Below, piece after piece: positions 13,860 to 23,640 of a DNA stretch of 42,684 nt (position 1 is the first letter of the stretch; every line of letters starts with the position of its first letter). The notes under the pieces were generated by a model that did not search any database, was not told the origin of the DNA, and saw nothing but the letters and a program-made list of their open reading frames with translations. Source of the DNA: JAEUTH01 sp039931675 (GTDB taxonomy: Bacteria > Bacteroidota > Bacteroidia > AKYH767-A > OLB10). Position numbers and translations under genes: made by a program. The stretch is taken from assembly GCA_039931675.1 (NCBI GenBank), contig JBDTRM010000273.1, positions 1 to 42,684 of the forward strand. Reading direction: 5' to 3'.

Positions 13860-16292
13860 ATGTTACGCAACTATTTTAAAATCGCTTTCAGGAACCTCAT
13901 GAAATACAGGTTTATTTCATTCATTAATTTGTTTGGATTAACTGTTGGGTTAACATGCTGTTTTTTAATTCTCGCTTACATCATCAATGAACTGAGTTAT
14001 GATAAATACAGTGAAAATGCAGACCGTATTTATCGTGTTACAAGAAGCTTTAATAATCCTGAAACAGGTGCGCTTTCATTAAACCTGGGTGCAGTTGCTC
14101 CACCGGTTGGACCGTTGTTGCAAAATGATTTTAAGGAAATAGAAAAAATAACAAGGCTGCTTCAGAATGGTTCAACTCCTATTACTTATGAGGAAAAAAT
14201 GTTTAATGAGCCGAACGTATATTGGGCAGATGAAAACGTAATTGATTTTTTTAAAGTTGATGTAGAAAAGGGAAATCAGAAGAAAGCGTTGCTTGACCCT
14301 TTCAGTGTGATGATGACGGATGACGTTGCGAAAAAATATTTTGGCAACGATGACCCAATCAATAAAGTAATCAAACTTGGAACTACTAACAGTCTTAAAG
14401 TAACAGGAATTTTTAAACCGTTTCCGGCAAACTCACATCTTCATCCTGATATTTTATTTTCGTTCGTTACATTAAAAGATTCCTCCATTTATGGTGAGGA
14501 AAATCTACAAACTAACTGGGGCAACAATGCATTCTTCACTTACCTGCTGCTTCCTAAAAAATATGATATAAAAAAACTGCAAACGCAGATGCCAGCTTTT
14601 CTTGACCGGCATTTTCCAATGGATGGCGGACCCATTATATTTAAGCCACACCAGTTTACTGCACTTGCATTTCAAAAACTAACTGACATTCATTTGTTTT
14701 CACATCTTGATGATGAAGCAGAAGAAAATGGTGATATCATTCGCGTGTATATTTTTTCAGCAATTGCACTTTTTATTTTGCTAATAGCATGTATCAATTA
14801 CATGAACCTCTCCACTGCACGTTCCACTTTAAGAGCGAGAGAGATTGGGATTCGTAAAGTGGTTGGCGCACAGCGTAAAGAAATTATTGCACAGTTTTTA
14901 AGCGAGTCTGTTTTGATTTCATGGGTCGCCATGCTGTTTGCCTTCCTGCTCACATGGCTGGCAATTCCGTGGCTTAATAAAGCATCGGGTCAAAATCTTT
15001 CGATTAACATTTTACTCACATGGAAAATAATTTCTCCAATGCTGATTGTACCGTTTGTGGTTGGAATTATTTCAGGAATTTATCCTGCATTATATATGTC
15101 ATCGTTTCAACCGATAACGGTTTTGAAAGGCGTTTTTAAAATTGGCGGAAGCAATATTTCTTTCCGAAAGGTTTTGGTCACAGCTCAATTTGCAATTTCA
15201 ATCATACTGATTATCAGCACTGCAATTATCTTTAAGCAGATGAGCTTTATGCAAAACACTTCGCTGGGTTTTGATAAAGAACACATTGTTAACCTGCCAT
15301 ATACCACCTCATTGAACGATAAGTTTGAAGCGTTTCGCAGTGATTTGCTCGCTAATTCAAATATCAGAAATGCCGGACGTTCATCGCGCATACCAACAGG
15401 TCGTTTGCTCGACTCAATGGGAGCGCGCGTAATGCGGGGAGATTCCTTAACTCCCGCTAATGCAGATATAAAATTTGTTTCAGCCGACCAGGATTTTACA
15501 TCTACTTATGGAGTGAAAATAGTTGCAGGAAGAAGCTTTTCAAAAGATTTCACAACAGACACTGCTGCATTTCTTATTAATGAAGCTGCTGTAAAAGTTT
15601 TAGGTTTCAAATCAAATGAGGATGCAATTGGAAAAGATTTCGGCTATGGGCAAAGACGGGGAAAGCTTGTTGGAGTTTTTCACGATTTCCATTTCGAATC
15701 AATGCACCAGGAAATAGTTCCGCTTGTTTTATTGATTCCACGCAGCGCAGGTAACTACGGAAATATTTCTATCAAGATTTCTGGAAATAATATTCCCACC
15801 GCGTTAGCGCACATTGAAAAGACATGGAAGAAATTTTTGCCTGAAATTCCTTATCAATATAATTTTCTTGATGAAAACTTTGAAAGGTTGTATCAATCAG
15901 AACAAAGACAGGCAACCTTGTTTACAATTTTCTCATGCATTGCAATATTTATAGCATGTCTTGGATTGTTTGGCCTTTCTGCTTTTGCAATTTCACAACG
16001 CTTTAAGGAGATTGGCATACGTAAAGTGTTAGGCGCAAGCGTGAGCAACATAGTTTCATTATTGTCAACAGATTTTTTAAAGCTTGTCCTCATTGCCTCG
16101 CTCATTGCATTCCCGGTTGCATGGTATTTCATGAATAAATGGCTACAGGATTTTGCTTACAGGATTTCAATCCCGTGGTGGATTTTTATTGCAGCAGCAA
16201 TTCTTTCAGCAGCTATTGCTTTAATCACTATTTCTTTCCAGGCTGTGAAAGCAGCAATTGCAAATCCTGTAAAATCATTACGAACAGAATAA
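13860..16292 (+). CDS. MacB/FtsX-type ABC permease 1 of 6
   Basis: This 810-residue inner-membrane protein has two MacB-periplasmic-core + FtsX modules in one chain. TM1 (FISFINLFGLTVGLTCCF) lies near 18-42, followed by a periplasmic domain to about 290, three TM segments with the ATPase-contact motif REIGIRKVVGA near 325, another TM near 440, a second periplasmic domain, then KEIGIRKVLGAS near 715 and the last TM segments. The C-terminus is ANPVKSLRTE, as in four of the five other copies. It starts 39 bases after the ATPase stop and 12 bases before permease 2. MacB/LolE-type permeases use mechanotransmission to expel substrates from the periplasm (drugs, peptides or lipoproteins); the substrate is unknown. 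Confidence 0.9.
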   Translation: MLRNYFKIAFRNLMKYRFISFINLFGLTVGLTCCFLILAYIINELSYDKYSENADRIYRVTRSFNNPETGALSLNLGAVAPPVGPLLQNDFKEIEKITRLLQNGSTPITYEEKMFNEPNVYWADENVIDFFKVDVEKGNQKKALLDPFSVMMTDDVAKKYFGNDDPINKVIKLGTTNSLKVTGIFKPFPANSHLHPDILFSFVTLKDSSIYGEENLQTNWGNNAFFTYLLLPKKYDIKKLQTQMPAFLDRHFPMDGGPIIFKPHQFTALAFQKLTDIHLFSHLDDEAEENGDIIRVYIFSAIALFILLIACINYMNLSTARSTLRAREIGIRKVVGAQRKEIIAQFLSESVLISWVAMLFAFLLTWLAIPWLNKASGQNLSINILLTWKIISPMLIVPFVVGIISGIYPALYMSSFQPITVLKGVFKIGGSNISFRKVLVTAQFAISIILIISTAIIFKQMSFMQNTSLGFDKEHIVNLPYTTSLNDKFEAFRSDLLANSNIRNAGRSSRIPTGRLLDSMGARVMRGDSLTPANADIKFVSADQDFTSTYGVKIVAGRSFSKDFTTDTAAFLINEAAVKVLGFKSNEDAIGKDFGYGQRRGKLVGVFHDFHFESMHQEIVPLVLLIPRSAGNYGNISIKISGNNIPTALAHIEKTWKKFLPEIPYQYNFLDENFERLYQSEQRQATLFTIFSCIAIFIACLGLFGLSAFAISQRFKEIGIRKVLGASVSNIVSLLSTDFLKLVLIASLIAFPVAWYFMNKWLQDFAYRISIPWWIFIAAAILSAAIALITISFQAVKAAIANPVKSLRTE

Positions 16293-16304
16293 ATCTGAAA
16301 GGTC

Positions 16305-18659
16305 ATGCTTAAAAACTATTTCAAAATTGCGCTAAGACATCTTGGAAGAAACAAAGGTTTCTCCCTGATTAATATTTTCGGTTTGTCGCTAGGAATGGCT
16401 TGTATTATTCTGATTTTACTTTGGGTGCAGGATGAAATCTGCTACAACCGTTTTCATGCAAAATATGAAACGCTTTACCAGGTTTTAGAGAATCAAACTT
16501 ATGAGGGAAAGACTTATACATTTCCTGCAAACCCAGGATTGCTTGCTTCTTCCATGAAAGCTGAACTGCCTGAAATAAAGAATGCAGCGCGTGTAGATTG
16601 GGGAAATCATTGGTTGTTTTCACTCGGAGAAAAAACAATTTACGAAGACGGTAAATTAGTTGATGCATCTTTTCTTGACATGTTCACCTTCCCCATTTTG
16701 CATGGAAACACAAAAAATATTTTACCTGATGAACATTCAATTGTGATTACTGAAAGGATGTCGCATAAATTTTATGGTGATGAAAATCCCGTTGGAAAAT
16801 ATATTAAGGTGAATAATGATAAAGAGTTTCTTATAACAGGAGTTCTAAAAGATATTCCGACTAACAGCTCTCTGAAGTTTGATTGGCTAGCATCATTTAA
16901 AATATTTGAAAATGAAAATACATGGTGGAAGTCATGGGGAACAAATGGTTTGCAAACTTATGTTGAATTACAGCCAGGCGCTAACGTTGAAAATCTTAAT
17001 AAAAAACTAAGCTCATTTATTCAGCATAAAGAAAAAGATGCAGTAGCAAGACCATTTTTATTAGCAATTAAAGACTGGAGATTAAGAAGCAATTTTACAG
17101 AAGGAAAACAAGACGGAGGGAGAATAGAATTTGTAAGATTGTTCAGCATCATTGCATTGCTGTTGATATTTATCGCATGCATCAATTTCATGAATCTTGC
17201 TACAGCACGCTCGGAGCAACGCATCCGCGAAGTAGGTGTACGCAAGGTTATGGGTGCAGAACGGTTTGCTTTAATGAAACAATTTATTGGCGAGTCATTG
17301 GTGATGTCATTCTTCGCTTTGATGATTGCATGTGTAATTGCATTTATTTTTCTGCCGTTTTTCAATGACCTTGTTGAGAAAAAACTTGTGTTTGGAATAA
17401 CAGAACCTATACAGTGGCTGTTATTAATTTCAATCGCTGTTTTCTGTGGTCTTGTTGCAGGAAGCTATCCTTCGGTATATCTCTCATCATTCAGTCCCGC
17501 AAGTATTTTTAAAGGCATGAAGTCAAAATCGTCAGGAGCCGTGATGGTCAGAAAAGGATTAGTGATAACACAATTTGTAATATCAATTGTGCTAATTATC
17601 AGCACCGTTGTTATATATAAACAGGTGGAGCATGTTAAAGACAGGCAGTTAGGTTTTAATAAGGACAACCTGATTTACATCACGCAGCAAGGAAAAATGA
17701 ATGAGCATATAGATGGGATAAAACAGGATTTATTATCAACGGGAATAATATCTCATGTAGCAACAAGCAGCCAGACTTTAATCAATGAGGGAAGCAATAC
17801 AGGAGGTTTTAGCTGGCCCGGAAAAGACCCGGCAAAAGAAATTTTAATCACTGTAGAAAATTGCAGTCCTGATTATATCGCTGCAGCGGGAATGAAATTG
17901 ATTGCAGGGCGTGATTTTTATCCTGGCGGAAAAAGTGATTCAACGAATGTTATCATCAATGAATCATTTGCAAATCTCTTCACCAAAAAAATTGCGGTTG
18001 GCGAGATAATAAGAAAAGACTCCGTTCAATACACGGTTGTGGGTGTGATAAAAGATTTCGTTTACAATAATTTTTATACGGCCCCAGCACCTTACGTTTT
18101 GTTTTGCGACCCGAAAGCAACATCAAATTTATTTATCCGCATAAAAGATAATGCAAATACATCGGATGCATTATCACAAATTGAAACTGTTATAAAAAAA
18201 GATAACCCCGGCTATCCGTTTGAATATAAATTTTTGGATGCTGAGTTTGATAAGCTTTTTAAATCTGAAATGCTGATTTCAAAATTATCAAGGGTATTTG
18301 CAATCCTCACCATTCTCATTTCCTGTCTTGGTTTGTTTGGATTGGCAGCATACACAGCCGAGCGCAGAACAAAAGAAATCGGCATCAGAAAAGTTTTAGG
18401 AGCAACAGTTACAAATATGATTGCACTGTTATCGAAAGATTTTCTAAAGCTTGTTTTAATCGCTGTACTTATAGCAGTGCCTATTGCATGGTTTGCAATG
18501 CATAAGTGGCTTGAAGATTATGCTTATCGCATTTCAATTCAATGGTGGGTTTTTGTTTTTGCAGGAATACTCGCAACAATAATTGCATTACTCACAGTGA
18601 GTGTACAAGCAATAAAAGCTGCAATTGCAAATCCTGTTAAATCATTACGCACAGAATAA
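16305..18659 (+). CDS. MacB/FtsX-type ABC permease 2 of 6
   Basis: A 784-residue paralogue of permease 1 with the same double periplasmic-core/FtsX layout. N-terminal TM near 18-40 (FSLINIFGLSLGMACIILIL), first contact motif REVGVRKVMGA near 306, second KEIGIRKVLGAT near 687, C-terminus AIANPVKSLRTE. The second contact motif is preceded by AAYTAERRT, a stretch shared almost unchanged with permease 4, so these two may be each other's closest copies or have exchanged sequence. The gap to permease 3 is 11 bases. Confidence 0.9.
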   Translation: MLKNYFKIALRHLGRNKGFSLINIFGLSLGMACIILILLWVQDEICYNRFHAKYETLYQVLENQTYEGKTYTFPANPGLLASSMKAELPEIKNAARVDWGNHWLFSLGEKTIYEDGKLVDASFLDMFTFPILHGNTKNILPDEHSIVITERMSHKFYGDENPVGKYIKVNNDKEFLITGVLKDIPTNSSLKFDWLASFKIFENENTWWKSWGTNGLQTYVELQPGANVENLNKKLSSFIQHKEKDAVARPFLLAIKDWRLRSNFTEGKQDGGRIEFVRLFSIIALLLIFIACINFMNLATARSEQRIREVGVRKVMGAERFALMKQFIGESLVMSFFALMIACVIAFIFLPFFNDLVEKKLVFGITEPIQWLLLISIAVFCGLVAGSYPSVYLSSFSPASIFKGMKSKSSGAVMVRKGLVITQFVISIVLIISTVVIYKQVEHVKDRQLGFNKDNLIYITQQGKMNEHIDGIKQDLLSTGIISHVATSSQTLINEGSNTGGFSWPGKDPAKEILITVENCSPDYIAAAGMKLIAGRDFYPGGKSDSTNVIINESFANLFTKKIAVGEIIRKDSVQYTVVGVIKDFVYNNFYTAPAPYVLFCDPKATSNLFIRIKDNANTSDALSQIETVIKKDNPGYPFEYKFLDAEFDKLFKSEMLISKLSRVFAILTILISCLGLFGLAAYTAERRTKEIGIRKVLGATVTNMIALLSKDFLKLVLIAVLIAVPIAWFAMHKWLEDYAYRISIQWWVFVFAGILATIIALLTVSVQAIKAAIANPVKSLRTE

Positions 18660-18670
18660 AAATATATATC

Positions 18671-21124
18671 ATGCTAAAGAATTATTTTATTACAGCATTC
18701 AGAAGTTTTCTTCGCAACAAATCTTTTTCACTCATTAACATTATAGGATTGGCGATTGGTATCAGCGCATCGCTCGTCATTTTTTTGATTGTGAAATATG
18801 ATTTCACTTTTGACAAATTTGAAAAAGATGGTGACCGGATTTATCGCATCAACGGTGAGTTCACTTTTGACGGAGAGGTTGGGCGTAACTCAGGTGCACC
18901 CATACCGATGGGCAATGCAGTGAGTAGTGAAGTAAAAGGACTTGATGCCGTTGCTTTTTTTCAGACCTGGCAGGGTGATAAAAGAATTGGCATTCCCTCA
19001 TCGAAAATTGATAAGCCTGTTCTGTATAAAAAAGAAAAAAAAGTTGTGTATGCTGATAAAAATTATTTCAAAATAATTTCTTATCAATGGATTATCGGTT
19101 CACCCGAAACAGCTTTAGAACAACCTTACCAGGTGGTGCTCACCGAATCAAAAGCAAAAATATTTTTTGCAGGAATTCCTCTTTCTGAAATTCCCGGCAA
19201 GGAAATTATTTTCAATGATACTATCAGAACTACGGTAACAGGCATTGTAAAAGATATTATAGAGAATACCGATTTTACATTTAACATTTTTGTTTCAAGA
19301 AAAACTTTTGAAGTTACTTCAATCACACCTGACGATTGGAGTGCGTGGGATAATGTAAATTCTGAAACACAAGTATTCCTTAAGATTAGCCCGAACGTAA
19401 CAGCAGATAATATAGCCGCACAAATAAATTCGGTTTACAAAAAAAATCACAAGCCCGACCCGAGTGACCACAGCACCACAAAATATTTGCTACAGCCGTT
19501 GAGTGATTTACATTTTAATGCTGACTATGACAACTTCGACCAGCGTCTTGCACACAAACCAACACTATACGGACTGTTAGCAATTGCAGCATTTCTGCTA
19601 ATGCTCGGATGTATCAACTTTATTAACCTTACCACTGCACAGGCATCGCACCGTGCAAAAGAAATCGGTATCCGTAAAACAATCGGCAGCTCTAAAAAAC
19701 AATTAATAATTCAATTTTTAAGTGAAACATTTCTGCTCACACTCATTGCAACTATACTGTCCGTTATTATCACTCCCCTTTTATTAAAAGCATTTGCTGA
19801 TTTTATTCCCGAAGGATTACAGTATCATTTTCTTCAACCTGAAATTCTACTGTTTCTTTTTCTGCTTACGATATTCATCAGTTCCTTATCAGGTTTTTAT
19901 CCCGCACTTGTTCTCTCGTCTTACAGACCAGTTGCAGTACTAAAAAACCAGTCTGCAAAAAATGCCGGTGCAGGAAGAAGTGTTCGATTAAGAAAAGTCC
20001 TTTCCGTTTCTCAATTTGTAATTGCACAGGTATTTATCATCGTTACCGTTCTTGTAAGTAAACAGATTCGCTTTTCGCTCAATAAAGATTTAGGTTTTAA
20101 AAAAGATGCTATTGTTTATTTTACTCCTAACTCTTCCCGGTACAGTCACGACAACACCAAAGTGCTGATTGAAAAATTGAAAGCGATACCGGAAATACAG
20201 ATGATAAGCATGAGCTACGGTCCTCCTTCTTTCAGGGGAGGATGGAACACTACTGCAACGCTCCAGGGCAGCAAGAATCAAAACACAGGAATGGTTTCTG
20301 TAAAACTTGGCGACCCTGACTATATCAATCTCTATAAAATAAAACTGCTTGCAGGCAGCAACCTCACAGCGAGTGATACGATTAACGGTCTGCTCATCAA
20401 CGAAACTTACCTGCACGCACTTGGATTTAAAAACCCGGACGATGCGCTCGGAAAAATATTGAAGTGGAATGGAGATAACCTTACGCCCATTGTCGGGGTG
20501 GTTACAGATTTTCACGAAAAATCAATGCACGAAATCATAAAGCCGCTCGTCATTGCGCATTGGGCTGGTCATGAAAAATTAATCAACGTTGCCTTACGTC
20601 CGCAAAATGCAGAAGAACGCACCTGGCAGAAAGCTATAGAAAAAATAGGACTTGCATGGAAAGAAATTTATCCTGACGATGATATAGAAATAAATTTTTT
20701 AGATGAGCAGATTGCAAAATATTATGAAGCCGAGCAGCATATTTCAAGCTTGCTGATGTGGGCTACAGGTCTCTCAATTTTTATCAGTTGCCTCGGCTTA
20801 TTAGGTTTGGTTATTTATATCACCAATCAAAGAACAAAAGAAATCGGGATACGAAAAGTGATTGGTGCAAGTGTTACTCAAATCATTTCGTTGCTGTCAA
20901 AAGATTTTCTGAGGCTGATAATTATTGCATTTGTAATTGCTGTTCCGATTGCATGGTATGGTTCAAATAAATGGCTTGAAAATTTTGCTTACCGTACAAG
21001 CCTTAGCTGGTGGGTGTTTGTGGCTGGCGGAACAATCATGATGCTAATCGCATTGGTTATTCTTATAACGAGAACATTTGTAGCTGCTGCTGCCAATCCT
21101 GTAAAATCATTACGAACAGAATAA
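18671..21124 (+). CDS. MacB/FtsX-type ABC permease 3 of 6
   Basis: An 817-residue paralogue. N-terminal TM near 18-40 (FSLINIIGLAIGISASLVIF), contact motifs KEIGIRKTIGSS near 327 and KEIGIRKVIGAS near 720. The last periplasmic loop and final TM (WWVFVAGGTIMMLIALVILI) differ more from the others, and its tail reads AAAANPVKSLRTE. It appears to be the most divergent of the six by eye. A 31-base gap follows, the largest between permeases. Confidence 0.9.
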   Translation: MLKNYFITAFRSFLRNKSFSLINIIGLAIGISASLVIFLIVKYDFTFDKFEKDGDRIYRINGEFTFDGEVGRNSGAPIPMGNAVSSEVKGLDAVAFFQTWQGDKRIGIPSSKIDKPVLYKKEKKVVYADKNYFKIISYQWIIGSPETALEQPYQVVLTESKAKIFFAGIPLSEIPGKEIIFNDTIRTTVTGIVKDIIENTDFTFNIFVSRKTFEVTSITPDDWSAWDNVNSETQVFLKISPNVTADNIAAQINSVYKKNHKPDPSDHSTTKYLLQPLSDLHFNADYDNFDQRLAHKPTLYGLLAIAAFLLMLGCINFINLTTAQASHRAKEIGIRKTIGSSKKQLIIQFLSETFLLTLIATILSVIITPLLLKAFADFIPEGLQYHFLQPEILLFLFLLTIFISSLSGFYPALVLSSYRPVAVLKNQSAKNAGAGRSVRLRKVLSVSQFVIAQVFIIVTVLVSKQIRFSLNKDLGFKKDAIVYFTPNSSRYSHDNTKVLIEKLKAIPEIQMISMSYGPPSFRGGWNTTATLQGSKNQNTGMVSVKLGDPDYINLYKIKLLAGSNLTASDTINGLLINETYLHALGFKNPDDALGKILKWNGDNLTPIVGVVTDFHEKSMHEIIKPLVIAHWAGHEKLINVALRPQNAEERTWQKAIEKIGLAWKEIYPDDDIEINFLDEQIAKYYEAEQHISSLLMWATGLSIFISCLGLLGLVIYITNQRTKEIGIRKVIGASVTQIISLLSKDFLRLIIIAFVIAVPIAWYGSNKWLENFAYRTSLSWWVFVAGGTIMMLIALVILITRTFVAAAANPVKSLRTE

Positions 21125-21155
21125 TTATTGTTTAATTAAAATAGGAGATTAAATC

Positions 21156-23630
21156 ATGTTCACTAATCACATTAAAATAGCGTGGCGAAATATTTCGCGG
21201 AATAAAGCAAACAGCTTTATCAATATTGCAGGCTTAGCGATTGGTATAGGTAGCGTGATACTGATACTATTTTATGTTCAGGATGAATTAAAGTATGACC
21301 GCTATTTTAAACAATCAGATAAAATTTTCCAGGTCAACATTAATGGCAACATGGATGGAAATGAATTCTGGACAGGTAATACTCCGCCAACTATCGGGGC
21401 AGCATTGGTAAATGCATTTCCTGAAATTGAATCTTATGTTAGAATTTATTCACCAGGTGATGTTGTGGTGCGCTCTGAAAACGGTACACAAACGGAAAAT
21501 TATTTTACAGAAAAAAGCATATTAGGTGTTGATTCAAATTTCCTCCAAATGTTCAGCTATCAAATGCTGGAAGGAAACTCAGCAACATGTCTTAACAAAC
21601 CCAACTCTATAGTTATCACTGAAGCTGTTGCAAAAAAATATTTTGGTAAGGATAATGCTGTCGGAAAAATATTATTGTTCGATAATGAAAGAACACCTTT
21701 TAATGTTACAGGAGTATTGCAAGATATTCCATCACAAACCACATGGAAATTTGATATGCTTGCTTCCATTTCATCTTATAAGGTAGTGAAACAATTTAGC
21801 TGGAGCTGGGTGTGGCTGCAGGTAAATACATACATCAAATTAAAAGACAACGTTGGTACTGATGATGCAAGCATTGCAAAGCTTGAAGCAAAATTTCCTG
21901 ATATGGTAAAAGTGCAGGCAGCGTCTGCATTCAGAAGAATCGGTCAGCCGCTTGATGAGTTTAAAAAGAAAGGTGGAAAGTGGGATTTTCATTTGCAGCC
22001 ACTTACAAAGGTTCACTTATATTCAGCAAACATTAGTTCTCGCATCACAACATTTGGCGATATAAAGTATGTGTATATTTTTTCTGTCATCGCTTTATTT
22101 ATCATCATACTTGCCTGTGTAAATTTTATGAATCTCTCCACAGCGCAATCTGAAAGGCGCGCTAAAGAAGTTGGCATTCGTAAAGTATTAGGTTCTGCAA
22201 AATCACAGTTAATAAGGCAATTTTTTGCAGAAGCAATGTTATATAGTTTCATCGCTGCAATAATTGCATTAGTATCTGTATTTCTATTGTTAAATCCTTT
22301 TAATGAAATCGCAGGAAAGTCACTTTACTTTAGTTTAATATTTTCAAACTATAACTGGATTTCTATTTTAGGAATTACAATCCTCACAGGATTTCTTGCC
22401 GGAAGCTACCCTTCCTTTTATCTCACTTCATTCAAGCCTGTTACAGTTTTAAAAGGAATGAAGCAATTAAAAACAACTTTGGGAAACCTATTTATCCGCA
22501 ATGGTTTGGTAGTGTTTCAATTTACGGTTTCAACAGCGTTGATTATCTGCACAATTATCGTCTTCAGGCAATTGCAATACACACAGAATAAAAATTTAGG
22601 GTTAAACAAAGACAACATTATTGTAATCGCAAACAGCAACAGGTTAGCAGGAAGTGAAGAAACTTTCAGACAGGAATTGACAAAGTTGCCTGAAGTAAAG
22701 AGTGCAAGTATTACTACAGGAATCCCCAGCGGAAATAGTTTTGGTGACGGCTATATACCTGAACCTTCAGGCGATGATAAGGATTTAGCAAAGGATATTC
22801 AGATTGCATCTTTTATGGTTGATTATGACTTCGTGCCTGAATTGCAAATTGAACTTTTAAAGGGAAGAAATTTCTCCCGCGATTTTTCAGATTCAGCATC
22901 AGTGATTCTTAACGAAGCTGCTGTAAAACAAATTGGCTGGAAGGATGCAGTAGGAAAATATCTCCAGTATCCCGGCAACAGCCAACGATTTAAAGTGATT
23001 GCTGTCGCAAAAGATTTCAATTTTGAATCACTACGTACTCCTGTTTCAGCATTTGCATTATTTCATACGTCATCCAAAACTTACCAGTTAGGAACTTCAT
23101 TCATACTCGCTCGTTTGAAACCTGAAGATATGAGCGGTACGTTAAGCAAAATTGAAAACAAGTGGAAAAGCTTTGTTCCGAATACTCCATTCGATTATAC
23201 ATTTTTAGATAAAGAATTTGATGCACTATATACTTCTGAAAGACGCATGGGTAAAGTGTTTGGCATTTTTACGCTGCTTTCCATTTTTGTAGCATGTCTT
23301 GGATTGTTCGGTCTCGTGGCATACACAGCAGAACGAAGAACTAAGGAAATCGGAATCAGAAAAGTTTTGGGTGCAAGCGTGGCTAACATTATCCGTATGC
23401 TTTCAAAAGACTTTTTAAAGTTGGTAGTAATTGCTGCCATAATTGCATTTCCAGTTGCCTGGTGGTTTATGCATAAATGGCTGGAAGATTTTGCTTACCG
23501 CATTGAAATCAGTGGCTGGGTGTTTCTTCTTTCAGGAGCAATTGCTTTACTTATTGCAATGGTGACAGTAAGCTTTCGCGGAATTACAGCGGCTATTGCT
23601 AATCCCATAAAATCATTACGAACAGAATAA
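21156..23630 (+). CDS. MacB/FtsX-type ABC permease 4 of 6
   Basis: An 824-residue paralogue, the longest of the set. N-terminal TM near 18-40 (NSFINIAGLAIGIGSVILIL), contact motifs KEVGIRKVLGSA near 334 and KEIGIRKVLGAS near 727, tail AIANPIKSLRTE (Ile in place of Val). The GLVAYTAERRTKEIG stretch is nearly the same as in permease 2. It sits 10 bases before permease 5, so the genes are probably translated from one message. Confidence 0.9.
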   Translation: MFTNHIKIAWRNISRNKANSFINIAGLAIGIGSVILILFYVQDELKYDRYFKQSDKIFQVNINGNMDGNEFWTGNTPPTIGAALVNAFPEIESYVRIYSPGDVVVRSENGTQTENYFTEKSILGVDSNFLQMFSYQMLEGNSATCLNKPNSIVITEAVAKKYFGKDNAVGKILLFDNERTPFNVTGVLQDIPSQTTWKFDMLASISSYKVVKQFSWSWVWLQVNTYIKLKDNVGTDDASIAKLEAKFPDMVKVQAASAFRRIGQPLDEFKKKGGKWDFHLQPLTKVHLYSANISSRITTFGDIKYVYIFSVIALFIIILACVNFMNLSTAQSERRAKEVGIRKVLGSAKSQLIRQFFAEAMLYSFIAAIIALVSVFLLLNPFNEIAGKSLYFSLIFSNYNWISILGITILTGFLAGSYPSFYLTSFKPVTVLKGMKQLKTTLGNLFIRNGLVVFQFTVSTALIICTIIVFRQLQYTQNKNLGLNKDNIIVIANSNRLAGSEETFRQELTKLPEVKSASITTGIPSGNSFGDGYIPEPSGDDKDLAKDIQIASFMVDYDFVPELQIELLKGRNFSRDFSDSASVILNEAAVKQIGWKDAVGKYLQYPGNSQRFKVIAVAKDFNFESLRTPVSAFALFHTSSKTYQLGTSFILARLKPEDMSGTLSKIENKWKSFVPNTPFDYTFLDKEFDALYTSERRMGKVFGIFTLLSIFVACLGLFGLVAYTAERRTKEIGIRKVLGASVANIIRMLSKDFLKLVVIAAIIAFPVAWWFMHKWLEDFAYRIEISGWVFLLSGAIALLIAMVTVSFRGITAAIANPIKSLRTE

Positions 23631-23640
23631 AACTACCATC